Below are positions 25,847-34,745 of a stretch of DNA of 64,000 nucleotides, piece by piece. Position numbers and translations under genes: made by a program. This DNA comes from Alteromonas sp. 1_MG-2023 (GTDB lineage: Bacteria > Pseudomonadota > Gammaproteobacteria > Enterobacterales > Alteromonadaceae): the NCBI RefSeq assembly GCF_030547075.1, contig NZ_JAUOQH010000003.1:295494-359493 (forward strand), read 5' to 3'. The notes under the pieces are model-generated. The model was not told where the DNA came from. It worked only from the letters and a program-made list of their open reading frames with translations, and ran no database searches. How positions within the stretch are numbered: the stretch's first letter is position 1; the number at the start of each line of letters is the position of its first letter.

Positions 25847-27118
25847 CTAGTCGCTCGCTGTTTTCAAAGTTGCAGCATAATCTTGGGCTTGTTTAAGTAG
25901 CCTTAACGCATTACCACTCCATATATCTGCTAAATCTTCCTCGGTATAACCTTCTTCAAGCAGTCGCTGAGTAATCATGGGTAGATTAACTACATCCATC
26001 ATATCTTCTACGCCACCGCCGCCATCCCAGTCAGCACCTATACCCACATGCTTAGGCCCCACGATCTCTAATGCGTGTAAAAAGTGTTTCATATATACGT
26101 CAAAAGACGCTTTAACGGCGGGATGTTCATGCTCAATTTCTCTGCGCTTTTCTACCAAAGTTTCAGGCGCAACACCTTGCTTAACCATGGCCATTAAACC
26201 TTTGTACGCTTCTTTGCGTTCAGGGTTTTCAGGTAATGCGGTAAGGTAATCACTATAGGCATTCATTTGAATGACACCGCCAGATGCCGCAAGCTCTTTA
26301 AGCAAGTCATCATCTATATTTCGCGGGTGATCGTAAATGGCTTTTACACCGGTATGAGACAAAATAATGGGTGTTTTAGACAGCTTAATCATGTCTTTAA
26401 CCGTTTCATCGTGAGCGTGGGAACCGTCTAAAACGATGCCAAGTCTGTTGGCCTCAGCCACAAAAGTTTCACCTAATGGCGATAGTCCATCCCACTTCAC
26501 GCCTTCAGGATCGGTAGAACTATCACCAAGCTGATTGTTTTTGAAATGTACCGGACCCGCCATTCGTAACCCAAACTTGTAGAAGGTTTCAAGTAGACTC
26601 ATATCCGTACCTAAAGGGTACGAATTTTCCATACTTATATAAACAATATGTTTACCGGTTTTCTTAATTTCACTCGCATCTTCGGGATCGAGCGCTAACG
26701 CAAAAGTTTCAGGGTTTTCGGTAACCATGGTGCGCACTGCAAGGGCTCGTAATAAAGCCGTATCGCGGCTTTGCTGATAACCTTCAGTAGTTAGAGGTCC
26801 TTGAGGGGTGTAAAGCACCCAAAATCCACCATCTAGCGCCCCATCTTGCATTCTTGGTACATCAACTTGTGAAAAGTCATGACCATAAGTATGCCGTTTC
26901 ATAATATCAAAACCGGGCCTAACCAAATGCGCGGGAGTATCAAGGTGGGTGTCCAAGGTAACCAGTTTGCGTTGAATAGCTTCCGCTTCTTCTAACGATA
27001 CCGAATTAGCGGCACGCGCTACCGTACTTAGTGTTGTAGCACTAAGGCCCAGAGCGACTACGACCGCAACCATTGCTTTATTTAACGTATTCATATTTGT
27101 TTTCGTTTTAAGTGTCAT
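25847..27118 (-). CDS. M19 membrane dipeptidase (renal-dipeptidase family), exported
   Basis: 423 residues from the ATG at 27118; a second ATG at 27094 would give MNTLNKAMVAVVVALGLS, an equally good signal peptide. Family motifs and zinc ligands: VTLDTHLDTPAH (His and Asp), ISMENSYPLG (bridging Glu), LDGSHAHDE and PIILSHTGVKAIYDHPRNI (His ligands), and HVGIGADWDGGG (Asp). Known members cleave dipeptides, including ones with D-residues. The first ATG is directly after the stop of the TonB receptor gene (one base between), so the receptor imports a peptide-like ligand that this enzyme could cleave in the periplasm; that pairing is inference. Confidence 0.9.
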   Translation of the reverse strand: MTLKTKTNMNTLNKAMVAVVVALGLSATTLSTVARAANSVSLEEAEAIQRKLVTLDTHLDTPAHLVRPGFDIMKRHTYGHDFSQVDVPRMQDGALDGGFWVLYTPQGPLTTEGYQQSRDTALLRALAVRTMVTENPETFALALDPEDASEIKKTGKHIVYISMENSYPLGTDMSLLETFYKFGLRMAGPVHFKNNQLGDSSTDPEGVKWDGLSPLGETFVAEANRLGIVLDGSHAHDETVKDMIKLSKTPIILSHTGVKAIYDHPRNIDDDLLKELAASGGVIQMNAYSDYLTALPENPERKEAYKGLMAMVKQGVAPETLVEKRREIEHEHPAVKASFDVYMKHFLHALEIVGPKHVGIGADWDGGGGVEDMMDVVNLPMITQRLLEEGYTEEDLADIWSGNALRLLKQAQDYAATLKTASD

Positions 27119-27119
27119 A

Positions 27120-29462
27120 TTAGAAAGCCACCGTTAATGATGCCTGCACATTACGCGGGCTTAATGGGCGATAGAAAGCTGACCCTACAAAGGCGAACGA
27201 CAGCACTTCTTCGTCAAAAAGGTTATCTACGTTTAACCGTAAACTCACGTTTTCAGGCATACCGAAAGGGTTAACACCACCTAAATCCACATAGGCACTT
27301 ACCGTGGTGTAGCTATCCATTTCATAGGTTTCGGCATAATCGGTATAACGACTGCTGGTATATTTTGCAGACACATTCGCTACTAGCCATTCTGTTGGCT
27401 CGTAGGTAATGCCACCTGTCATCACCCAATCTGGGCTGTCGGCCAAGGCGCTGCCCTCAGGGTTACTGCCAAAACCGTCTACTAAGCTGGCATTTTTGTA
27501 CGAGACATTAGCGTTCATGTATAACTGTTTTTTAAATACTTCAGGCTGATAAACGCCTGACAATTCAAATCCGTAGGCTTCTGACGCGCCGCCATTAATA
27601 TAAAAGCTCTCTGGCTGTCCCGTGGCTGGGTTTAATACGTTGCTGGCAAATAAGCGGTTATCGAAACGGGTATAGAACAATGCTAATGCCGCATTAAAGT
27701 TTTCTTTATTTGTGCGGTAGCCTAATTCAAGGTTATCGGCTTCTTCACCTTCTGGAGTATCAGGTTCGAAACTAACCGCATTGTCATAAATGTCATCTGT
27801 ACCATTAGGCAGTGCGTAGTTTTTCGAGTAAGACGCAAATATTTGATCGGTGTCATTTAGGGTGTATACCGCGCCCACAGAAGGTAAGAAATGGTTGCTG
27901 AATTTGCCGCCCACAGATTGAGGCCCATAACCCGCTTCACCGTCAATTTCGTAATCGTTATAATCACGGTACCCGTCTAGTGAATAATCAACACTTAGAG
28001 ACTTAATACCCAACTCAAGCTTTAAGTTGTCGTCCATTAAACTAATGGTATCTTTCACGTATAACTGCGTAGTTTCACGTACCGAGGTGTAATCACGACG
28101 ATAATATGCCACCTCGTCCCAAATTACGTCACCGTCAGCGCTGCCACCGGTTTTATTTAAGCGCTGTTGTGTACGATGGTAAGTGTCTTTTTCTTGCCAA
28201 CCACCAAATTGTATATCGTGGGCATCGAGGGTTAAGTTGAAGTCGGCAACAAAGCCTTTTCTATCACCCCCTACCGACGATAAACCATACTGCACACCAC
28301 GTGGATGCACTACATCTAACCCGGCTGCCGCCTGATCTTCATAAATGCTTAAAGTATTGCTGTACGAATCAGGAGAGACACCATAACCATCTTTATCTTC
28401 AAAATAGTATGTACCCGTGAACAACAAGTTATCTAAAAGATAGGTTTCTATCTGGGCAGAATAGAGTTTATCGTCACGAACGTTTACGCGATCTTCATAG
28501 TAACTTGTACAATTACTACCGGTAAACACAGGGGTAAAATCGCTTTCATCCGCTACCCCATCTTGGTTGAAATCGTAAACACCCGTTAATGGGGCAATAC
28601 AGCCTTCAGGAATGGCATCTAGGTAGCTGTAATAATAGTTATCATCAAAAGTCGCTTCGGTACCTGATGGCGAATCATAATCAAAAAAGTCGTTCGCTAC
28701 ATAGCTAACGGTAAATTTCGTTTCGTCACTAAATGCATAAATTGCTTTACCTTCAATGTGCTCTCTGTCGATGGTGCCTGGCCCTCGCCATAAATCGCTA
28801 TCGGTTTTAGAGCGGCTCACATAGGCTTTAAAGCCATTAATATCACCAGTTTCCAACTTAACAAAGGAGCGATTTAAATCATCATCGCCAATGGTGTAAG
28901 ACATCATGCCACCGGCTTCGTTAGATGGGTCAACTGAATAGTAAGAAGCAATGGGCCCTAAGGTAGAATAACTTGGTGCGGAAACATCACCGGCCCCCGG
29001 AGATGCCACTACAGATGCTAAGTTCTCATTATCTACATATCTAAAAATAGGGCTGCCGCCGAAGGCATCTGAGCGCCCCATGGGTACGCCGTTCAATACA
29101 AAGCCCATTTGGCTTAAATTAAATGCGCGTACATTCACAGAGTTTCCAAACTCATACAATCCTAATGCACCGTCCGTTTGAACATTAAATCCAGGTAAAC
29201 TTTCTAACATTTTTAGCCCAGATATACCGCCTGGGGCCGACAACAACGCGTCGCGAGTTACTGCTAACGTATTGGTGACTTCACCAGTACCAATCGCAAC
29301 CTCGGTAGTAGAGATACGACGACCAACTACTTGAATCTTTTCTTCTTCAGCTTCAGCACTGGCGGTTTCACTTTCTTGTGCATACGCAGGGCTGACGGCA
29401 AACATCGCCGCAATGGATACACTTAATAGTGTGGGACGCAACGGTGTATTTGTTTTTATCAT
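27120..29462 (-). CDS. TonB-dependent outer-membrane receptor
   Basis: 780 residues. Signal peptide ending AYAQE, a TonB-box-like stretch (EKIQVVGRR), a plug domain (GLKMLESLPGFNVQTDG, VNVRAFNLSQMGFVLNGVPMG), then a beta-barrel with alternating aromatic strands and the terminal strand RNVQASLTVAF ending in Phe. It imports a ligand using energy from TonB-ExbBD. A calcium-type loop DFNQDGVADESD (28539-28574) sits in a large extracellular-type segment. A ribosome site AGGAAA precedes the ATG. Co-transcription with the M19 dipeptidase suggests peptide uptake. No Fur box was seen upstream. Confidence 0.9.
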   Translation of the reverse strand: MIKTNTPLRPTLLSVSIAAMFAVSPAYAQESETASAEAEEEKIQVVGRRISTTEVAIGTGEVTNTLAVTRDALLSAPGGISGLKMLESLPGFNVQTDGALGLYEFGNSVNVRAFNLSQMGFVLNGVPMGRSDAFGGSPIFRYVDNENLASVVASPGAGDVSAPSYSTLGPIASYYSVDPSNEAGGMMSYTIGDDDLNRSFVKLETGDINGFKAYVSRSKTDSDLWRGPGTIDREHIEGKAIYAFSDETKFTVSYVANDFFDYDSPSGTEATFDDNYYYSYLDAIPEGCIAPLTGVYDFNQDGVADESDFTPVFTGSNCTSYYEDRVNVRDDKLYSAQIETYLLDNLLFTGTYYFEDKDGYGVSPDSYSNTLSIYEDQAAAGLDVVHPRGVQYGLSSVGGDRKGFVADFNLTLDAHDIQFGGWQEKDTYHRTQQRLNKTGGSADGDVIWDEVAYYRRDYTSVRETTQLYVKDTISLMDDNLKLELGIKSLSVDYSLDGYRDYNDYEIDGEAGYGPQSVGGKFSNHFLPSVGAVYTLNDTDQIFASYSKNYALPNGTDDIYDNAVSFEPDTPEGEEADNLELGYRTNKENFNAALALFYTRFDNRLFASNVLNPATGQPESFYINGGASEAYGFELSGVYQPEVFKKQLYMNANVSYKNASLVDGFGSNPEGSALADSPDWVMTGGITYEPTEWLVANVSAKYTSSRYTDYAETYEMDSYTTVSAYVDLGGVNPFGMPENVSLRLNVDNLFDEEVLSFAFVGSAFYRPLSPRNVQASLTVAF

Positions 29463-29924
29463 GAGTGTGTTTCCTGCTGTGACTGCAACTACGTACCAAC
29501 TCGGAGGAAAACCAAGCGGGTGTTCAATCTACACATCACAATAAACATACCAACTACGTTAGACTTTAGTATAAATCCGAGGGCAATTTAACTTAGACTA
29601 GCATTCGTCGGGCTTGAACAACTCATCTGAGGAGTTTTATCTTAATCGTTTTTGATAGTAACTATTCCCTCATCACTTATTAACAATAAGTGATGCACCA
29701 ACAACTCACTTAGGTAAAAGTCTGATGCACCAGAAAAGTGATAAAAAATACTCATTATTAAAACACTCTTTAAATTATAAACGCCTAACTTTGAGTATGA
29801 ATCGGTAGCAATGGCGATATTTTTTAAGCGATACACGCGAAGTAAAACTGTATTTGGGTTGCTATTAGCCTTTCCAGTTTTTATATTGCGTAAATGAGCC
29901 CATCAGCCAACTAATTGACTATTC
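29463..29924. other. Divergent intergenic region upstream of the TonB receptor
   Basis: 462 bases. It must hold the promoter of the receptor operon and that of the 29925 gene. Two copies of an ACTACGT-containing segment (around 29489 and 29551) are present. A 64-codon frame at 29642-29836 has no ribosome site or recognisable features and I do not call it. Confidence 0.4.
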
Positions 29925-30530
29925 ATGGAACCGAATTACGACAATTACTCGTATCGCGAGTTACTTGAGGCATTAGAAAGCATTGACTGTGATGCATTTC
30001 CTGGGCGAGTTAATAGCATTAAAGCCAGATTAGCCACACTAGATGAGGAGAGCGATAGCGTATCTATTCGTGGGGACTACAAAGACATTAGCTTATTACT
30101 ATTTTTAATTAGTTCGGTAATTGGTGCGATATGCACTTGGACACTAGTTAAAGGAAGCGAGGATGATTTTAGGCAAATAGTTGGCGCCTTAATGCTACCC
30201 GCCGCCCCCGTTTTATACTGGTACTACAAGAAAAAGTGGAAAACTCATGCCCAGGACCACTTCATTCTAAATAAAGAGGGCGTGCTTTATAGCTTTAAAG
30301 GGCAAGATGCCAAATTAGCATGGGCGAATATTACGTCCATCGAGTACTCCCGAACCAGATATCATTCCACTCTATTCTTTGAAACAAACGATAGGGAAAA
30401 GAATATCTATATTGATATAAAAAAATTCCGATGTAGTCAGTCAATGGTGGATAGCTTCACTAGACAAAAGGCCATCAAATACAAGGTGACGTATTATAAA
30501 AGCACGACATGGAGGGGGAAAAACAAGTAG
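29925..30530 (+). CDS. Hypothetical two-helix membrane protein
   Basis: 201 residues. A charged N-terminal part (YSYRELLEALESIDCDAFPGRVNSI) precedes two membrane helices (about 50-68, LLLFLISSVIGAICTWTLV, and 84-99, QIVGALMLPAAPVLYWYY), then a basic soluble tail that looks like a small beta-rich PH-like domain (HFILNKEGVLYSF, LAWANITSIEYS, TLFFETNDREKNIYI). Both ends should be cytoplasmic. I do not recognise a family. Single gene, no obvious partner. Confidence 0.65.
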   Translation: MEPNYDNYSYRELLEALESIDCDAFPGRVNSIKARLATLDEESDSVSIRGDYKDISLLLFLISSVIGAICTWTLVKGSEDDFRQIVGALMLPAAPVLYWYYKKKWKTHAQDHFILNKEGVLYSFKGQDAKLAWANITSIEYSRTRYHSTLFFETNDREKNIYIDIKKFRCSQSMVDSFTRQKAIKYKVTYYKSTTWRGKNK

Positions 30531-30617
30531 TATAAGCAAGGCCCTCAACTTCCAAAGCCCTTAAAAAAGCGGCTCACATTGAAGACCTTGCATTAGCAAT
30601 GTGGGTCTTGAACTAGC

Positions 30618-31547
30618 CTACGCCAGTTTAGCGTTAAAAAATGCTATGGTTCTAGACCATGCTAACTCAGCATTGTCTTTGTCAAACCGCCCCGTAGAAT
30701 CGTTATGAAAACCATGATTTGCATTTTTGTACATATGCATTTCGTACGAGACATCATTCGCTTTTAAGTCTTCCTCGTATTCTGGCCAAGTTGCATTTAC
30801 TCGCTCGTCTAATTCGCCGAGTTGAATAAGTAAAGGCGCCTCAATATTTTTGCGTAGTTCTTTGGCTGCTGGGGTACCGTAAAAAGGAACACCTGCATCT
30901 ATAAGACTACTATCGATGGCAGCTAGATAATTCACCATATAACCACCAAAACAAAAGCCGACTGCGCCAAGTTTTCCGCTAGACAATTCATGCGCTTTGA
31001 TAAATTCAGCGGCGGCTACAAAATCGTGTTCTATTTTCGAACGATCGAGAGTTCGCTGCATAGCGCGACCTTCATCGTCATTGCCAGGGTAGCCTCCTAA
31101 TGGAAACAACGCATCGGGAGCAAACGCAATAAAGCCTGCCTTCGCAAGTCTTCTGGCTACATCTTTAACGTAAGGGTTTAGCCCGCGGTTTTCGTGTACT
31201 ACCAATACTACTGGCGCTTTCTTTTGTGTGGTTTCATCTTGGGTTAAGGCGTTCGGTACGACTAAATAACCCTTACCTTCTCCATGGCCTTTGGTTGAAG
31301 CAAAGGTTTCGTAGGTTGCGGTAATCTCAGGATCGTTGAAGGATATTTGTTCAGCCAACGCATAGTTAGGCAATAATGCCGAAGTTAAGAAAGACATGGA
31401 ATAACCAAGGGCGACTAACCCTGTGAGCTTGGTCATGAATGTACGTCTATCCATGCCGCCGTGGGCATAAGCGTCGTACCAATCGAAAGCTTCTTGTGGA
31501 ATGGCTTTGTTTTCCTGCTGAGGGCTGTTTTCCCGCTGAAGGCTCAT
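30618..31547 (-). CDS. Dienelactone hydrolase family protein with Tat signal
   Basis: 309 residues. After a 32-residue leader a twin-arginine motif (MDRRTFMTKLTGLVALG) and hydrophobic stretch predict Tat export, cleavage probably after ALA. The hydrolase domain has the DLH triad: nucleophile Cys in VGFCFGGYM, Asp in QLGELDERV and His in NANHGFHND. DLH enzymes hydrolyse dienelactones and related esters; exported relatives have unknown substrates. The unusually long extension before the RR motif is seen in other annotated dienelactone-hydrolase-like Tat proteins. Single gene. Confidence 0.88.
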   Translation of the reverse strand: MSLQRENSPQQENKAIPQEAFDWYDAYAHGGMDRRTFMTKLTGLVALGYSMSFLTSALLPNYALAEQISFNDPEITATYETFASTKGHGEGKGYLVVPNALTQDETTQKKAPVVLVVHENRGLNPYVKDVARRLAKAGFIAFAPDALFPLGGYPGNDDEGRAMQRTLDRSKIEHDFVAAAEFIKAHELSSGKLGAVGFCFGGYMVNYLAAIDSSLIDAGVPFYGTPAAKELRKNIEAPLLIQLGELDERVNATWPEYEEDLKANDVSYEMHMYKNANHGFHNDSTGRFDKDNAELAWSRTIAFFNAKLA

Positions 31548-31801
31548 AGTTAATCCTTAATTATACAAAGTGGTAGGGCTAGGTAAGTGAACTGCTAGTT
31601 AATAACTAAATGAGTGTAGGTGTCCAGAATATTATCCAATATCTTATGAGAACAGTCGTGTTTTTGCGTCGTACCGCATTTATGGCAGCGATAGTCGTAA
31701 ATGTGCTGCAAAAGGTTTCATTACCACCAAGAAGGCGTTAACTTTACTGCGTTAATTTTATTTCGATACGTCATTATGATGTAGTAAACCATGAGGCTTA
31801 T

Positions 31802-32449
31802 ATGGCAACGTTAAAAGAACAAACTCAGGCGAAGGTTGAGGCTGGCCGTAAAGGCAACCCAGATTTCATGAAAAGGGTAGATGCAGAAATAGCAAAAGCT
31901 AAGTCGTTTCAGCAAGGCAGTGATGCATTGGCAATTGGTGAAAAAGCACCTGAATTCACGCTGCCAGATGCAAAAGCAAATACTGTTTCCCTCTCCACCC
32001 TTTTAAGCCAAGGGCCTGTTGTAGTGACTTTTTATCGCGGAAGTTGGTGCCCCTATTGTAATTTACAGCTTAGAGCACTTCAGTCTCGGTTAGACGATAT
32101 TAAACAGCTAGGAGCAACACTAGTGGCTATAAGCCCGCAGGTGCCTGATGATTCGCTCAGCGAAGATGAAATTAGCAAAATGGATTTTATCGTATTGTCA
32201 GATCAAAGTGCTAAAGTTGCAGCCCAGTACGGCGTAGCATGGGAAGTGCCTGAATTTCTCATTGAGCACATGAAAAACGATAGGCAACTCGATCTAGAAA
32301 CCATCAACAACGGTAATGGTAACATTCTGCCTATTCCAGCAACCTTTGTGCTTAATCAAGATGGCGACGTAATCTGGCGCTATGTGGATGTAGATTATCG
32401 AACCCGTTCAGAGCCGCAAGATATTATTGATGCGCTTAAAAATATATAA
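31802..32449 (+). CDS. Peroxiredoxin-like (AhpC/TSA) protein
   Basis: 215 residues, no signal peptide. Thioredoxin fold with the active-site stretch FYRGSWCPYCNLQLRALQ, a CxxC pair replacing the single peroxidatic Cys context of classical peroxiredoxins, and EFTLPDAKANTVSLS at the domain start. This matches the peroxiredoxin-like 2 type proteins, which reduce peroxides or act as thiol oxidoreductases. An N-terminal helical segment (about 1-45) precedes the fold. Single gene, followed by a bidirectional terminator. Confidence 0.87.
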   Translation: MATLKEQTQAKVEAGRKGNPDFMKRVDAEIAKAKSFQQGSDALAIGEKAPEFTLPDAKANTVSLSTLLSQGPVVVTFYRGSWCPYCNLQLRALQSRLDDIKQLGATLVAISPQVPDDSLSEDEISKMDFIVLSDQSAKVAAQYGVAWEVPEFLIEHMKNDRQLDLETINNGNGNILPIPATFVLNQDGDVIWRYVDVDYRTRSEPQDIIDALKNI

Positions 32450-32607
32450 GCTTTATTTGCTAAAGCTTATATAAGGGCTTTGGCAGGAAAGGCTGTAACT
32501 ACTCTTGCGGACGCTATTGAAATCACATGGCGCTCATGCTCACATGGCAGTCAGTCTAACGAGCCGTTAGAGAGAAGTTGAAAATGGGTAGGTATAGTTA
32601 GAATAGC

Positions 32608-32634
32608 AAAAAGGTGGCCATGGCCACCTTTTTT
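32608..32634. terminator. Bidirectional rho-independent terminator
   Basis: A near-perfect palindrome: arms AAAGGTGGCCA and TGGCCACCTTT, with A run before and T run after, so it can serve both the peroxiredoxin-like gene and the convergent DUF3718-like gene. Confidence 0.88.
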
Positions 32635-32688
32635 AAATTACGTGCTGAGCAACAACAATGTCTCAACAATACTCAGACTTGTTTGTTC

Positions 32689-33042
32689 TTACTTCTTTGA
32701 GTTTACCGCAGCCAAATCGATAATATTTACGTTAGTATTAAATTTACCGTTGGTTAAGATATTATTCATTTTATCTGGATCTTCTGCATGATCTTGCACA
32801 AATGCTAAAATATTTTGATTATTACAAGTTACACTTTCTGCAATATAACTTTTACTCAAACCAGAATCTTTAATTGATTTGTGAAGTTGAATTTTGCTGC
32901 CTTGCGCTGCAACAACACATAATTTAGAAGTAATTGAGTCGTCTGCTGCAAATAATGAATCTGCTGCGCTTGCCATACCAATAGTAGATAAAGAAAGTGT
33001 AATTGTAGCTAGTGTTTTAGTGAAAGTGTTCATCATTGTCAT
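32689..33042 (-). CDS. Secreted DUF3718-like protein
   Basis: 117 residues with a signal peptide (cleavage near MASAAD). It has one copy of the two-Cys unit seen twice in the 19201-19665 protein: SKLCVVAA and ESVTCNNQNILAFVQDH. Function unknown. The mature part is under 95 residues. Expression may be high judged by the AT-rich upstream region, but no promoter was firmly identified. Confidence 0.75.
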   Translation of the reverse strand: MTMMNTFTKTLATITLSLSTIGMASAADSLFAADDSITSKLCVVAAQGSKIQLHKSIKDSGLSKSYIAESVTCNNQNILAFVQDHAEDPDKMNNILTNGKFNTNVNIIDLAAVNSKK

Positions 33043-33480
33043 CCTTTAGGTTAAGTCAAAGTTAATTTTGCAACCTGAATGCCAACTAAATAAAGATACT
33101 AAAAATCATAAAGTTAAATCAAAACTATCACTATTCAAGCTTGTGTCTTAATATTTAAATAACTTAAATTTAGTTTTTTTGACCAAAATTTAGCCTAATA
33201 ATAAACACCTGACTTTGTGTTTTTTTAAAAACCTATGAAAATCACCCAAATTTAAAACAAATCCATTCACATCCCGTCTTATAGATATAAAAAGCCGCTA
33301 CTAATAGCGTCTAGAAATAACCACCAGTAAAAAGTGCTTTAATTATAATTAAAAAGAGAACACTAAAGCGTAACAATTAAAGTTTTGGCACCAGGATTAT
33401 TCATGATCCCATTAGTTACTTAATCAGTATTTTTAAGGGGGAATCACCCGCATTGAAAATCACTTACGGAGATTAATGAC
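33043..33480. other. Divergent intergenic region, A/T-rich
   Basis: 438 bases between the DUF3718-like gene and the aldo/keto reductase gene. It ends with a good ribosome site (GGAG) before the ATG at 33481. No operator or coding sequence was recognised. Confidence 0.45.
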
Positions 33481-34659
33481 ATGTTAACACGAAGGAGTTT
33501 CATAAAAGCTGGTGCTGGAGCAGGCGCGGCGCTAAGTCTTGGTTCTATAATGAGTTCAACTGCTGCGGCACAGGAACTTAAGCTCAAGACTTCTGCAGGG
33601 CCGCTAATGCCTACCCTTGGGGAAATCGAAAAAGGCGCAAGCTTACCCACCAATACGATGATTAGCAGCAAACATTATCGCCCAAAATACCGAATGGGAT
33701 TAGGTGGGCTTGCTGCGGGAAATGGGTTTAATACCATTTCTAGCGATGAAGAAATTCTACAAATGCTTAATACGGCATGGGATTCGGGAATTCGGCACTT
33801 TGATACATCGCCTTTCTATGGTTTAAGTTTAAGTGAAAGACGCTACGGCGATTTACTGCGAAATAAAGAGCGGGATGAATACGTGCTTTCTTCAAAAGTA
33901 GGCAGGCTGTTAACCGCTTCGTCGAAGCCATTGGAGAACAGTTGGCACTGGGCTGATCACTCACCGTTTCATTACCGCTACGATTACACCGCATCAGGCA
34001 CTCGTCGCTCTATCGAGGATTCATTGCAGCGCATCGGCGTTTCATCCCTTGATATTGTGTACATACACGATTTGTCGCCTCAAAATAGCGATATGGGTGA
34101 CGATTGGGTGCACTACTTTGATCAAGCCGCTAAAGGCGCAATTCCTGAATTAGCGAAGATGCGCGATGAAGGAATTATTAAAGGCTGGGGCTTTGGTATT
34201 AATACTCCCCATGCAGCATACAAAGCCCTTGAAATGTCAGACCCCGATATATTTTTGTTAGCCTTGCAGTATTCCATATTGGATCATGATGAAGCCTTAA
34301 AGAAAACCTTTCCGTTACTGGATAAGCGCGATATGTCTGTAGTAGTAGGCGCCCCATTAAATGGCGGCTTCTTAGCCGGTAGGAATCGATTTAACTATTC
34401 GAGCAAAATTCCAAACGCCATGTCACAGAAGTTTGCTGCTATTAACACTGTTGCCATGAAACACGGCATTGATATGAAAACAGCTGCATTGCAGTTTGCT
34501 GAAGCCCCGGATACCGTCTCTGCCATCATTCCTGGCGCTCGCACCATGGAGCAAGTCACAGCGAATGTTAAGGCGATGAAAGTGAAAATTCCAAGTGAAT
34601 TTTGGCGTGAGTTGAAGTCTAAAAACCTTATCGCTCAGAACGCTCCCGTTCCTAGCTAA
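33481..34659 (+). CDS. Aldo/keto reductase with Tat signal
   Basis: 392 residues. Tat signal LTRRSFIKAGAGAGAALSLG at the N-terminus. The reductase barrel shows the catalytic Asp and Tyr in HFDTSPFYGLSLSERRYG, Lys in VLSSKVGRLL and the His of DIVYIHDLS, with a cofactor-binding end SAIIPGARTMEQVTANV. It is closest in layout to the D-threo-aldose/L-fucose dehydrogenase branch. A Tat-exported member is unusual since the reductase needs NAD(P)(H), normally absent from the periplasm; it may carry the cofactor in during export. Single gene. Confidence 0.87.
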   Translation: MLTRRSFIKAGAGAGAALSLGSIMSSTAAAQELKLKTSAGPLMPTLGEIEKGASLPTNTMISSKHYRPKYRMGLGGLAAGNGFNTISSDEEILQMLNTAWDSGIRHFDTSPFYGLSLSERRYGDLLRNKERDEYVLSSKVGRLLTASSKPLENSWHWADHSPFHYRYDYTASGTRRSIEDSLQRIGVSSLDIVYIHDLSPQNSDMGDDWVHYFDQAAKGAIPELAKMRDEGIIKGWGFGINTPHAAYKALEMSDPDIFLLALQYSILDHDEALKKTFPLLDKRDMSVVVGAPLNGGFLAGRNRFNYSSKIPNAMSQKFAAINTVAMKHGIDMKTAALQFAEAPDTVSAIIPGARTMEQVTANVKAMKVKIPSEFWRELKSKNLIAQNAPVPS

Positions 34660-34695
34660 TCGTTTTATAGATAAATTTTTAAGGTAATGTATAGA

Positions 34696-34745
34696 TAGGC
34701 ACTCATAGTTTTATGTTTAATAAGTAAAGTAAACAAGAGTGCCTA
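34696..34745. repeat. Inverted repeat spanning the zapE stop codon
   Basis: Nine-bp arms TAGGCACTC (34696-34704) and GAGTGCCTA (34737-34745) with a 32-base A/T-rich loop lie between two convergent genes; the right arm includes the zapE stop. It could form a transcript hairpin for either gene, but there is no T tract. Confidence 0.45.

Noticed and set aside
29642..29836. 64-codon frame on the minus strand
   Set aside because: A/T-rich, no ribosome site, no recognisable sequence features; more likely non-coding DNA between divergent genes.
30573..30609. Inverted repeat CTCACATTG/CAATGTGGG as a terminator
   Set aside because: It competes with an overlapping AAGACC/GGTCTT pairing and has no T tract; left as an unassigned secondary structure.
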